Source of the DNA: QQUD01 sp039029915
GTDB lineage: Bacteria; Chloroflexota; Anaerolineae; Promineifilales; Promineifilaceae
Reading direction: 5' to 3'
DNA: 30,305 nt
Assembly: GCA_039029915.1 (NCBI GenBank)
Contig: JBCCFD010000035.1
Location: 1 to 30,305, forward strand
Positions 1 through 10,285 of this stretch are shown one piece after another (position 1 is the stretch's first letter; each line of letters opens with the position of its first letter). The position numbers were made by a program, and so were the translations under genes. Below the pieces are notes generated by a model. The model did not search any database. It worked only from the letters and a program-made list of their open reading frames with translations, and was not told the origin of the DNA.

Positions 1-2717
<2,717 letters not shown>

Positions 2718-3052
2718 CACATGATACGGAGAATTCGGCATTTCTACAGAAATGCATTACGTTCTGGTAAATCACGCCGGTTTTATCTCAATAAAGATAA
2801 ATATTTATGATTTACCTAGTAATTGACAGTCTCCAGCAACCTAATAAGGATGCATTCTGCCAACTACTCGAATTTTTTTAGAAATTTGATAAGATTATAT
2901 GTTCTTATTCAGTTATTAACGTGCAACTAGTTAACATCTTCGATAGACTGAGATGCTAATGAGTATCTTTTCTTATGAAAGACACTCGTTAATTTCACAA
3001 TCGATTTCGGAAGTGGTGAACTATTTTGTAACGAGGACTTTTAAGGATTTAG
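2718..3052 (-). other. Internal transcribed spacer between tRNA-Ala and 23S
   Basis: AT-rich spacer of about 335 nt within the rRNA transcript with no coding potential. It holds at least two potential hairpins: GCATTTCT (2738-2745) against AGAAATGC (2748-2755), and a longer imperfect one from 2957 to 2991 whose arms TAATGAGT and ACTCGTTA flank CTTT/AAAG. The first lies just before the mature 23S 5' end and may form part of the 23S processing stem, but the matching 3' flank is outside the window. No 5S or extra tRNA is seen here. Confidence 0.75.
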
Positions 3053-3125
3053 TGGAGATGAGGAGACTCGAACTCCTGACCTCCGCCGTGCAAAGGCGGC
3101 GCTCTCCCAACTGAGCTACATCCCC
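3053..3125 (-). tRNA. tRNA-Ala (TGC)
   Basis: A 73-nt cloverleaf on the minus strand beginning GGGGATGTAGCTCAG. The acceptor stem GGGGATG pairs with CATCTCC with one G-U pair and is followed by discriminator A at 3053. The anticodon TGC lies at 3092-3090, flanked by TT and AC, in a seven-base loop. The T loop contains TTCGAGT. The CCA end is not encoded, since the next bases are CT. It is co-transcribed between tRNA-Ile and 23S in the usual bacterial order. Confidence 0.97.
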
Positions 3126-3137
3126 TCAATAAACAGG

Positions 3138-3211
3138 TGGGCCTGGTTGGACTCGAACCAACGACCTCTCCCTTATCAGAGGAACGCTCTAACCAGCTGA
3201 GCTACAAGCCC
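3138..3211 (-). tRNA. tRNA-Ile (GAT)
   Basis: A 74-nt cloverleaf on the minus strand beginning GGGCTTGTAGCTCAG. The acceptor stem GGGCTTG pairs with CAGGCCC, with discriminator A at 3138. The anticodon GAT is at 3177-3175 (CTGATAA loop). The T arm carries GGTTCGAGTCC. The mature CCA is not encoded: the genome continues CCT after the discriminator. It is 12 nt from tRNA-Ala and 5' of it in the transcript, the standard Ile-Ala pair of a bacterial 16S-23S spacer. Confidence 0.97.
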
Positions 3212-3369
3212 TTCATTACTGTCCCTTAAAAGGTTTATTGTTAAAGGTGCTAAAAATTTAACAACTAAAGAGTGACAGGAACCATCTTGCCTGAGCCAGA
3301 GCATATTAGCGGGGGCTAATATGACTGACCTGGTTTGGAGCAATATTCGCATATTGCTCAGTAACCTTA
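3212..3369 (-). other. 16S-tRNA spacer with processing stem and hairpins
   Basis: This spacer carries three ordered structures. The segment 3261-3277 (ACAACTAAAGAGTGACA) is a perfect 17-bp inverted copy of 4975-4991 upstream of 16S, so leader and spacer RNA can pair and loop out the 16S. Two compact hairpins follow towards 16S: CATATTAGC (3302-3310) with GCTAATATG (3315-3323), and AGCAATAT (3339-3346) with ATATTGCT (3351-3358). Pairing of this kind is the normal substrate of RNase III-type rRNA processing; the enzyme itself is not seen here. Confidence 0.8.
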
Positions 3370-4877
<1,508 letters not shown>

Positions 4878-5040
4878 AGAAAGTTTGGACTCTAATTAAA
4901 GAGTCAAAATCCGTGCTTTATATCACGGAACTAATCAAAGTTTTTCTGGACCCAAGCAATTTAACGATAGTTCTTGTCACTCTTTAGTTGTCAAAGTTCT
5001 ATTTTGGCTTTTCCAAACTCTCAATTGAGAGCGGTCTGGG

Positions 5041-5068
5041 AGTATATCAAGCTTCCCAAAGTTGTCAA
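5041..5068 (-). promoter_or_regulatory. rrn promoter P1
   Basis: On the minus strand, -35 TTGACA (5068-5063), 16-bp spacer, -10 TATACT (5046-5041). Transcription would begin near 5034, about 157 nt before the mature 16S. It shares the sequence around both boxes (GGCCTTGACA ... GCTTGATATACTCCC) with P2. Confidence 0.88.
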
Positions 5069-5252
5069 GGCCAATTTCCAATTTAATTTTGCTAGATTCC
5101 CAGACTAAAACGATACCTTAGCTTTTTGAGCTAATTCATGTTTTGCGACTAAATTTCTAGCTACGAATTGGTGTTTAACTGTTAATGATGTTTTGCTTTT
5201 GCAACGACATCTTTTGTTGAAGCCTTTGAGTTATTTTCTCGAAGGGCTTGGG

Positions 5253-5280
5253 AGTATATCAAGCTGTTTTTCTTTGTCAA
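5253..5280 (-). promoter_or_regulatory. rrn promoter P2
   Basis: On the minus strand, -35 TTGACA (5280-5275), 16-bp spacer, -10 TATACT (5258-5253). It is almost the same as P1 in both boxes, in spacer length and in flanking bases, and lies 212 bp upstream of it, consistent with duplication of a promoter unit. Confidence 0.88.
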
Positions 5281-5455
5281 GGCCAATTCACAAACTGCCT
5301 TACCACCTATGTTAGTGGGGACAAAAAAACGACTCATCTTTTAATAGCGAGCCGCTTAGAGGTTGGCTTTGATTTAAAATTAACTATCTGGTGTTTAGTT
5401 TTAATTGATGTTCTGCTTTTTGCAACGACATCTCGAATAGCTTCGACAGTTTAGA

Positions 5456-5484
5456 AGTATACTAACCTGGAATTTGTTTGTCAA
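5456..5484 (-). promoter_or_regulatory. rrn promoter P3
   Basis: On the minus strand, -35 TTGACA (5484-5479), 17-bp spacer, -10 TATACT (5461-5456). It is the farthest upstream of three tandem promoters, 204 bp from P2. The boxes are the same but the spacer has diverged more than between P1 and P2. Confidence 0.82.
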
Positions 5485-5584
5485 GGCTTTTTTGAACCAA
5501 TTTTTAAACTCAACCTATCTATTTTTAGATCGAAAATTATTTCAAAGTTGTGACCCAACAACACACGATTTATTTATGAGTAGC

Positions 5585-6145
5585 TCACAAATAAATACTT
5601 CTGATCTTGTATCGTGCATCATCAAGATTCCAAGACTCCAATTCAAGCGTGGGAACAATTTTCATTACAAACTGCTCTAATAAGGAAAGCCCCAAGCGGA
5701 AAGTGTCGCTTCTAGTCGTGCCAAAAAGTGCGTTGAGGGTACCGTGTAGCCTGCCCAGCTCAATGACAGGCTGTGGGGAAAGCCGAATTGAAGTCCATTT
5801 CTCAGTTTCGGTTGATTCAGGTAGTTGCAAATCCCATAGGAGAAATAGCGAATCAAGATCAGTCACCCCTTCGGGCATTTCACGATCTCGATCGGATATT
5901 GCTCGCCGCATGGCCTCCATACGGGTAGAGAGGATGGTTACAGCGAGATCGGGAATGTCTGCTCTGGCGATGCCTTTAGGAAACTGTTTGCTTAACGCCT
6001 TAATTTGTTCTTTTTCTTCTTTTGTAAGGGACACGTAAACATTTTGTCGCTCGACTTTCCGAGGCGGGCGGCCTCTTTTAGGCTTTTCCTTTAATAGGGC
6101 GGCCATTGTACTCGAAGATTTGGCAGATGAATTTTTCTTTGTCAT
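5585..6145 (-). CDS. Small basic protein with AT-hook-like segment, unknown function
   Basis: A 186-residue protein that I do not recognise. The N-terminus is rich in Lys and Ser and contains KPKRGRPPRK (residues 21-30), which has the GRP core of an AT-hook, a minor-groove DNA-binding element. The segment after it (NVYVSLTKEEKEQIKALSKQ) resembles the strand-helix start of a ribbon-helix-helix fold, so DNA binding is plausible. The rest is mostly helical, with no membrane segment or catalytic motif. It starts only 7 nt after the stop of the upstream ATPase with no clear Shine-Dalgarno, so translation is probably coupled. The likely role is as DNA-binding or target-selecting partner of that ATPase (inference). 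The unit contains no ACGGCCGT palindrome, unlike most genes here. Confidence 0.72.
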   Translation of the reverse strand: MTKKNSSAKSSSTMAALLKEKPKRGRPPRKVERQNVYVSLTKEEKEQIKALSKQFPKGIARADIPDLAVTILSTRMEAMRRAISDRDREMPEGVTDLDSLFLLWDLQLPESTETEKWTSIRLSPQPVIELGRLHGTLNALFGTTRSDTFRLGLSLLEQFVMKIVPTLELESWNLDDARYKIRSIYL

Positions 6146-6152
6146 TTAGGTT

Positions 6153-7028
6153 CTAGTTCCCAGCCTGACGGTATCCATGCTGATGCTCTAAGAATTTTTC
6201 TACAAACTCACCGTCGATTGTGGCTTCATTTGTTGATAAAAGTTCTAGACAAAGATGGAGTGAAAGAAGACAAATACTACGCGGGTAACCCTTTGTCTCC
6301 TTCCATATAGGAAGGAAGGAGTCTTCGGAAAATAGCGGTGCTTGTTTTGAATCACGACCTGCGGCTAAGAGTCGATACTCAATCAAAGATTTTGTATCAT
6401 CTGGCGTTAGCGGATCCATTGAGGAACGGGTGGCCACCCTATCATTAAAATCTGGGACACCACGCAGATTGATATCCAAGTCTGGTCGGCCCAGCAAAAT
6501 AAGCTGAAACGCTTTGCCCCCCTTAGGGTCTCTAAAGTTAAGCAGTCGGCGAAGCTCTATAAACTGCTCCGGACTTAATTCGTGTGCCTCATCAATAATA
6601 ATTAGCGGCAGCACATTATCCTGCACGATATCAATAAGAAATGCACGGAATTCGTTAAGTTGATCTTCAGTTGCTCGTCGTGTTCTGATCCCAAATTCTG
6701 AGGCGATTCTTCTTAATAGGAGAAGGCCACTCTTTTTAGGCACCTCATCTACCTTAGCCGCCACAAAATCTGGACGACGATCGTAGCGGCTGTGGAACCA
6801 TGAGGCAAGGGTCGTTTTACCGGTGCCAATTTCCCCGACGATAACAGATGCTCCTTGGCCAGCTTCTACCATGTAACTAACTTTAGAGAGGGCGCGTCTT
6901 GTTTCGGTTGAGAGGTACATAAATCTTGGATCAGCTTCAATTGTAAAAGGGGGCACAACGACGCCGATGCGTTCCCAGTTTGGTGCGTATTGATCAAAAT
7001 CCAAGTCTAATTGATTGCCATTAAACAT
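6153..7028 (-). CDS. ExeA/TniB-like AAA+ ATPase
   Basis: A 291-residue P-loop ATPase of the AAA+ group that includes ExeA/GspA and the transposition regulators TniB/TnsC. Visible motifs are Walker A GEIGTGKTT (residues 65-73), Walker B LIIIDEAHE (142-150), a sensor-1-like strand LILLGRPDL (177-184) and an arginine after GYP (250) as candidate sensor 2. The lead-in EADPRFMYLS (31-40) is typical of ExeA-type proteins, whose start reads PDPRFLYLS. There is no transmembrane segment or peptidoglycan-binding domain, which argues against the secretion role of true ExeA. It heads a two-gene unit with the AT-hook-like protein. No transposase lies nearby, so a role in transposition is possible but unproven; other options are DNA partition or a defence-type ATPase. 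Confidence 0.85.
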   Translation of the reverse strand: MFNGNQLDLDFDQYAPNWERIGVVVPPFTIEADPRFMYLSTETRRALSKVSYMVEAGQGASVIVGEIGTGKTTLASWFHSRYDRRPDFVAAKVDEVPKKSGLLLLRRIASEFGIRTRRATEDQLNEFRAFLIDIVQDNVLPLIIIDEAHELSPEQFIELRRLLNFRDPKGGKAFQLILLGRPDLDINLRGVPDFNDRVATRSSMDPLTPDDTKSLIEYRLLAAGRDSKQAPLFSEDSFLPIWKETKGYPRSICLLSLHLCLELLSTNEATIDGEFVEKFLEHQHGYRQAGN

Positions 7029-7036
7029 GTCCCTAT

Positions 7037-7063
7037 GTTATATAACTCTATTTTGGTTGTCAA
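7037..7063 (-). promoter_or_regulatory. Promoter of the ATPase gene, likely leaderless
   Basis: Minus-strand -35 TTGACA (7063-7058) and -10 TATAAC (7042-7037), spacer 15 bp (an alternative -10, TAACAT at 7040-7035, gives 17 bp). Either choice puts the start point within a few bases of the ATG at 7028, leaving no room for a ribosome binding site. Confidence 0.6.
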
Positions 7064-7142
7064 GAATAGGTAAAATCGCCAAAATAATGAGCAATAATTG
7101 ATTTAGTTGGTCAAAAAACGCAATCTATACCATATAGATTGA

Positions 7143-7171
7143 TTGACAGGGCAAAATAATTCTGTTAGACT
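7143..7171 (+). promoter_or_regulatory. Candidate sigma70-type promoter, target unknown
   Basis: Plus-strand TTGACA (7143-7148), 17-bp spacer, TAGACT (7166-7171). A transcript would begin near 7178. No large gene follows. There is a GGAGG (7273-7277) seven bases before an ATG that opens a six-codon frame ending at 7305. Beyond that the sequence runs into the convergent small RNA gene. Confidence 0.5.
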
Positions 7172-7404
7172 GTCTCGAAATTTAGATTATGTTTATTAAA
7201 ATGGAAAGATAAGGTGGATATTGGGTATTTTCCGGTATGCACCAATCTTTGTGTTTATTGAGGAATTTTTCTGGAGGTTTTTCGATGTTTAAGCCGTTTG
7301 ATTAGATTTATGATACTGATTTGAGCTTTCAACGGCCGTTTCCCCGACGATGCTGCTTCTAGCAAAGATTCCGCCAAAATCTTGTCAATTGGAAATCGCT
7401 ATAG

Positions 7405-7437
7405 AAAAGCAAAAGGCCAGACGTTTCCGCCTGGCCT
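7405..7437 (-). terminator. Rho-independent terminator of the small RNA
   Basis: Minus strand: AGGCCAGGCG (7437-7428), GAAA loop, CGTCTGGCCT (7423-7414), ten pairs with one G-U, then TTTTGCTTTT. The tetraloop and T tract make this one of the strongest terminators in the window. Confidence 0.85.
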
Positions 7438-7545
7438 CAGTGTATTCAGCAAGTTACCTGTCAACTGATTGGGTGCCGCCAACACCTTTAACAGTGCCTC
7501 TTTAGTGAGGAGGGATTTTTTTGTCCCAAGGTAGCTCACTAGCTA
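7405..7545 (-). ncRNA. Putative free-standing small RNA of about 140 nt
   Basis: A complete transcription unit without a reading frame. The promoter is TTGACA (7580-7575), 17 bp, TATTCT (7557-7552), giving a start near 7545. The predicted RNA folds into three domains. Domain 1 pairs TAGTGAG (7541-7535) with CTCACTA (7509-7503) and has an inner GGGA/TCCC helix around an A-rich loop. Domain 2 pairs CTGTTAA (7494-7488) with TTGACAG (7464-7458) and TTGG (7482-7479) with CCAA (7472-7469). Domain 3 is a 10-bp stem with a GAAA tetraloop (7437-7414) followed by TTTTGCTTTT, a textbook Rho-independent terminator. I do not recognise it as tmRNA, RNase P, SRP or 6S RNA. An Rfam search and small-RNA reads would test it. 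Confidence 0.7.
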
Positions 7546-7551
7546 AGTAAG

Positions 7552-7580
7552 AGAATAACATAGGCAGGCGACCCTGTCAA
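7552..7580 (-). promoter_or_regulatory. Promoter of the putative small RNA
   Basis: Minus strand -35 TTGACA (7580-7575), 17-bp spacer, -10 TATTCT (7557-7552). The -35 is perfect and the spacing optimal. It points towards the terminator 115 bp away, with nothing coding between. Confidence 0.75.
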
Positions 7581-7765
7581 TGGTGCAATCCGTCGTTGAA
7601 TCAGGTTATTTTGTGCTGCTTATATATGTGAAAATCATTACGTATGTGAGAGAGAAAATGGGCAGTTTTTTGGTTTTTACCGAGTAAATATCACATAACC
7701 AGCCTGTTTTTTCAAGATACCTAGTGAGATTCCCCTAAATCTCTTACTGGCAGGAAGCGTATGCC

Positions 7766-9028
7766 TTGTCAACGTCACCTAGCCAGCTTTTGCCCCAACA
7801 AAGTGAGATTTCGCTTGAGGTAAAAGAAGCGCAACAAAAACTTTTAGCGTTGCGCAAACAGATTTCTCAACAACCCAATATGTCATCATTTACAAATGAT
7901 GGCATACCTTCCTCATGTGCTACTCCTTTAGCTGAGAAAGTGCAGGGTTTGCCGGCTCATTTGGGGTGGGGGTCGCAGAACGTGCGTCGTGTTTTACCAC
8001 AATCGCATCCCCAAGATGAATCGGGTGGCCCTTTGGTTGTTGATTGGCCCAGGAACAATAAGCCGACGGACAATGAGTCAACGGCCGTTTCTATTCCTAT
8101 CTTTCCGGATATTGCCCTTTCCTTATTAAAAGAAAAGCAGGTATCAGCAGGGCGAATCTGGTTGCTGTTGCGTCATTTAGACACAAACGGCACGGGCTGG
8201 CTAGAAATTGACGAGGTTAAACATCAGTTAACCAATAAGCAGTCACATACCCGTGTTTGCGGTTGGCGACAGATGAGAAACTTGCTGAATCAAGGGGAAG
8301 GGCTTTTTTGGAAGCGAGCCAACGGCCGTATATGGCTCTGTTCGCTACCCAAAGTGGCCCAAGCTTTGAAAATAAATCGCTTACATACAGATTCCGTCTT
8401 ACTCCCACTGAACATAGTGTTGGCAAAGATAGGGACGCTTCGGGCGCACCTATACGCGACTTTTCACAGCGGGCGAACGGAATCACATCAAGATGGTTCC
8501 AAGAATGGCCAAGCGCCAATCGCACGAGCTACGATTCAAGCGATGACACAAATCAGCCCTAGAATTCAACGGCTCTATGAACGATCAGCAAACGTTTTGA
8601 ATCAATCACATTTTTGCATTGGTGCCTCATTTTCTGAAACATCTTTTAAAGAAGCGGCGTGGCAACATGGCCCAGCTGCTTTTCGATTCAAAGATACAAA
8701 GGGATTACAGGGCAAAGCAGGATGTGAATATGTTGCTTGGCAGATGCCAAATAGCTATGCAGGACCGCATCAAAGACAGAGTAAACGACAGCGTAAACGA
8801 ATCAACAAAAAATTGGTTGACCTATTAAATAAAGGGATAGTGGGGAACGATCAATTAATGAGAAATCGTGCTGAGTCGACTCAGTTTGAGAGACAGTATT
8901 TTGCAAACGGCCGTTTGGCGCACAAAGCGTTGCGTTACAGAAATCAAAAGCCCATTTATTGTCCAAATCAACAGGCAAAAGGGTTCTGGTTTGAACTTAC
9001 GATTGGGGGCGGTAAAGGTCGGAAATAA
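7766..9028 (+). CDS. Putative DNA-binding protein, unknown function
   Basis: A 420-residue protein that I do not recognise. The start is TTG at 7766, eight bases after AGGAAG (7752-7757); an ATG at 7761 is in another frame. The N-terminus holds a coiled-coil-like helix (LEVKEAQQKLLALRKQI). Residues about 115-205 look like a winged helix (RIWLLLRHLDTNGTGWLEID, later RQMRNLLNQGEGLFWKRANG). Around 250-270, ARATIQAMTQISPRIQRLYE resembles a helix-turn-helix as found in replisome-organiser or transcription-factor proteins. The C-terminus is very basic (QRQSKRQRKRINKK near 340). No membrane segment or enzyme motif is seen. Three ACGGCCGT copies lie within it, so it is a long-term resident of this genome. 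The next gene starts 48 nt downstream. Nucleic-acid binding is inferred from composition and predicted fold only. Confidence 0.7.
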   Translation: MSTSPSQLLPQQSEISLEVKEAQQKLLALRKQISQQPNMSSFTNDGIPSSCATPLAEKVQGLPAHLGWGSQNVRRVLPQSHPQDESGGPLVVDWPRNNKPTDNESTAVSIPIFPDIALSLLKEKQVSAGRIWLLLRHLDTNGTGWLEIDEVKHQLTNKQSHTRVCGWRQMRNLLNQGEGLFWKRANGRIWLCSLPKVAQALKINRLHTDSVLLPLNIVLAKIGTLRAHLYATFHSGRTESHQDGSKNGQAPIARATIQAMTQISPRIQRLYERSANVLNQSHFCIGASFSETSFKEAAWQHGPAAFRFKDTKGLQGKAGCEYVAWQMPNSYAGPHQRQSKRQRKRINKKLVDLLNKGIVGNDQLMRNRAESTQFERQYFANGRLAHKALRYRNQKPIYCPNQQAKGFWFELTIGGGKGRK

Positions 9029-9076
9029 TGATCCCCCATTTAAAGGGATTATTCAATTAATGTTATTATTTGCTGT

Positions 9077-9979
9077 ATGACACTTGAAATCTATACCATC
9101 GACTTAAATTACCAAAATACACCGGAAACAATTGGTTCTTATCTCATCTTAGGCAGTAGTGACCCTATTCTTGTCGATACAGGACCAGCTTCCACATTAG
9201 AGAATCTCAAAGTTGGACTTAGCCAATTTAATTTAGCTCTAACTGATATTAAGCATGTTCTTGTAACCCATATTCATCTTGATCATTCTGGTGCTGGTGG
9301 GCAGTTAGCTGAAGCAGGAGCAAAACTATATGTTCATCATGTAGGGTATCCTCACTTAGTTGATCCAAGTCGATTAATTAAGAGTGCCACCCGCATTTAC
9401 GGTGAAGAAAATATGGGAAAGCTCTGGGGAACGACAATTCCCGCGATTGCTGAACAAGTAACGGCCGTTGAAGATCAACAAACCATCACAATCGGTGATC
9501 TCCAGTTTATTTGTCATGATACCCCGGGACATGCATGGCATCATATGGCGTATCAGCTAGGCGATAGGTTGTTTACTGGAGACTCAATTGGAAATCGATT
9601 GGGAAATCGACCGTATACTGTTTTACCAGCACCGCCACCTGAATTTAAACTTGATATTTGGCAACAAACATTAGAAAAAATCAAAGTAATTAACCCAAAA
9701 CGCCTATATCCAACCCATTTTGGACCGATTCTTGAAGCGGAACCGCATATAGAGACGTTTAGCCAATTGCTCAATGATGCCTCAAATTTAGTGCTTGAAG
9801 CGCTTAAGAAAGGGACGCCACGGGATGAAATTGTTGAGCTGTATAAAGCATTTGATATTGAGCGTGGAAAAAAGCTAGGCATGTCAGACGGTGAAATTCA
9901 CCAATACATCGTTTCGAATCCACTGCATATGTCGGTTGATGGCATTATTCGATATTGGACGCGGAAGGGTGTCGTTTAA
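9077..9979 (+). CDS. Metallo-beta-lactamase-fold hydrolase
   Basis: A 300-residue MBL-fold enzyme with the full set of metal ligands: THIHLDHSG (His65, His67, Asp69, His70), His152 in DTPGHAWHH, Asp169 in FTGDS and His214 in YPTHFGP. Such enzymes are usually zinc-dependent hydrolases (glyoxalase II-like, lactonase or related); the substrate cannot be read from sequence. The early IDLNYQNTPETIGSYLI leads into the strand ILVDTGP typical of the family. There is no signal peptide, so it is probably cytoplasmic. The C-terminal 80 residues (ALKKGTPRDEIVELYKAF onward) are helical and may form a substrate cap. A TATTAT at 9064-9069 ends 7 nt before the ATG, so the mRNA may be leaderless. One ACGGCCGT copy encodes Thr-Ala-Val at 9461. 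Confidence 0.93.
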   Translation: MTLEIYTIDLNYQNTPETIGSYLILGSSDPILVDTGPASTLENLKVGLSQFNLALTDIKHVLVTHIHLDHSGAGGQLAEAGAKLYVHHVGYPHLVDPSRLIKSATRIYGEENMGKLWGTTIPAIAEQVTAVEDQQTITIGDLQFICHDTPGHAWHHMAYQLGDRLFTGDSIGNRLGNRPYTVLPAPPPEFKLDIWQQTLEKIKVINPKRLYPTHFGPILEAEPHIETFSQLLNDASNLVLEALKKGTPRDEIVELYKAFDIERGKKLGMSDGEIHQYIVSNPLHMSVDGIIRYWTRKGVV

Positions 9980-10023
9980 ATCATAGGCTAAATACATTGT
10001 TACAAAAATAACCTTTACTTTTG

Positions 10024-10184
10024 TGTCATGTCGAGCGGGGCTCAATAAAAGCAGTCTCGGTCATAAGCTGAGTCGAGACATCTCGTCGTTAAAGAAGCAT
10101 ACTTTATTTAATAGTCTAGTGGAGAGATGGGTCAACTCTTTAATTGATTGCCGTGTTAGTCGGCTTGACCCGCTCGACATGACA
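10024..10184. mobile_element. MITE-like element with 16-bp terminal inverted repeats
   Basis: A 161-bp non-coding segment bounded by the perfect inverted repeats TGTCATGTCGAGCGGG (10024-10039) and CCCGCTCGACATGACA (10169-10184). Inside there are further short palindromes, GTCTCG/CGAGAC (10054-10079) and GGGTCAA/TTGACCC (10129-10171), the latter competing with the right arm. There is no reading frame and no clear target-site duplication. It fits a miniature inverted-repeat element or another palindromic repeat; a structured RNA is the alternative. Copies elsewhere in the genome would confirm mobility. Confidence 0.55.
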
Positions 10185-10285
10185 TTATTAAAGGAACTTA
10201 TGTACCAAGTACTAAACCAAAACGGCCGTTTCAGTTTAACTTTTAGGATTTTATTCAGCATGAGTTTATAGAGGGTGCTTCTGTC

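Larger units (their letters stand above)
4878..5584 (-). other. rRNA operon leader and promoter region
   Basis: About 700 nt with no credible gene. It is built from tandem units of roughly 205-212 bp, each holding one promoter facing the 16S, with related sequence between them (compare 5171-5211 with 5391-5432). Two units carry an RNA hairpin (plus coordinates 5187-5211 and 5407-5432) whose ends read GATGT and ACATC around a TTGC/GCAA-type stem. The mature-proximal leader has the right arm of the 16S processing stem (4975-4991), hairpins near 4892-4926, and a perfect 14-bp palindrome CTCTCAATTGAGAG (5018-5031) just after the P1 start point. Confidence 0.75.

Noticed and set aside
3053..3211. 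tRNA genes as attachment sites for an integrated element
   Set aside because: They are inside the rRNA operon, with no integrase and no repeated tRNA end nearby.
7405..7545. The small RNA as tmRNA, RNase P, SRP or 6S RNA
   Set aside because: No tag frame, no conserved cores of those RNAs, and the 5' and 3' ends do not pair as in 6S RNA.
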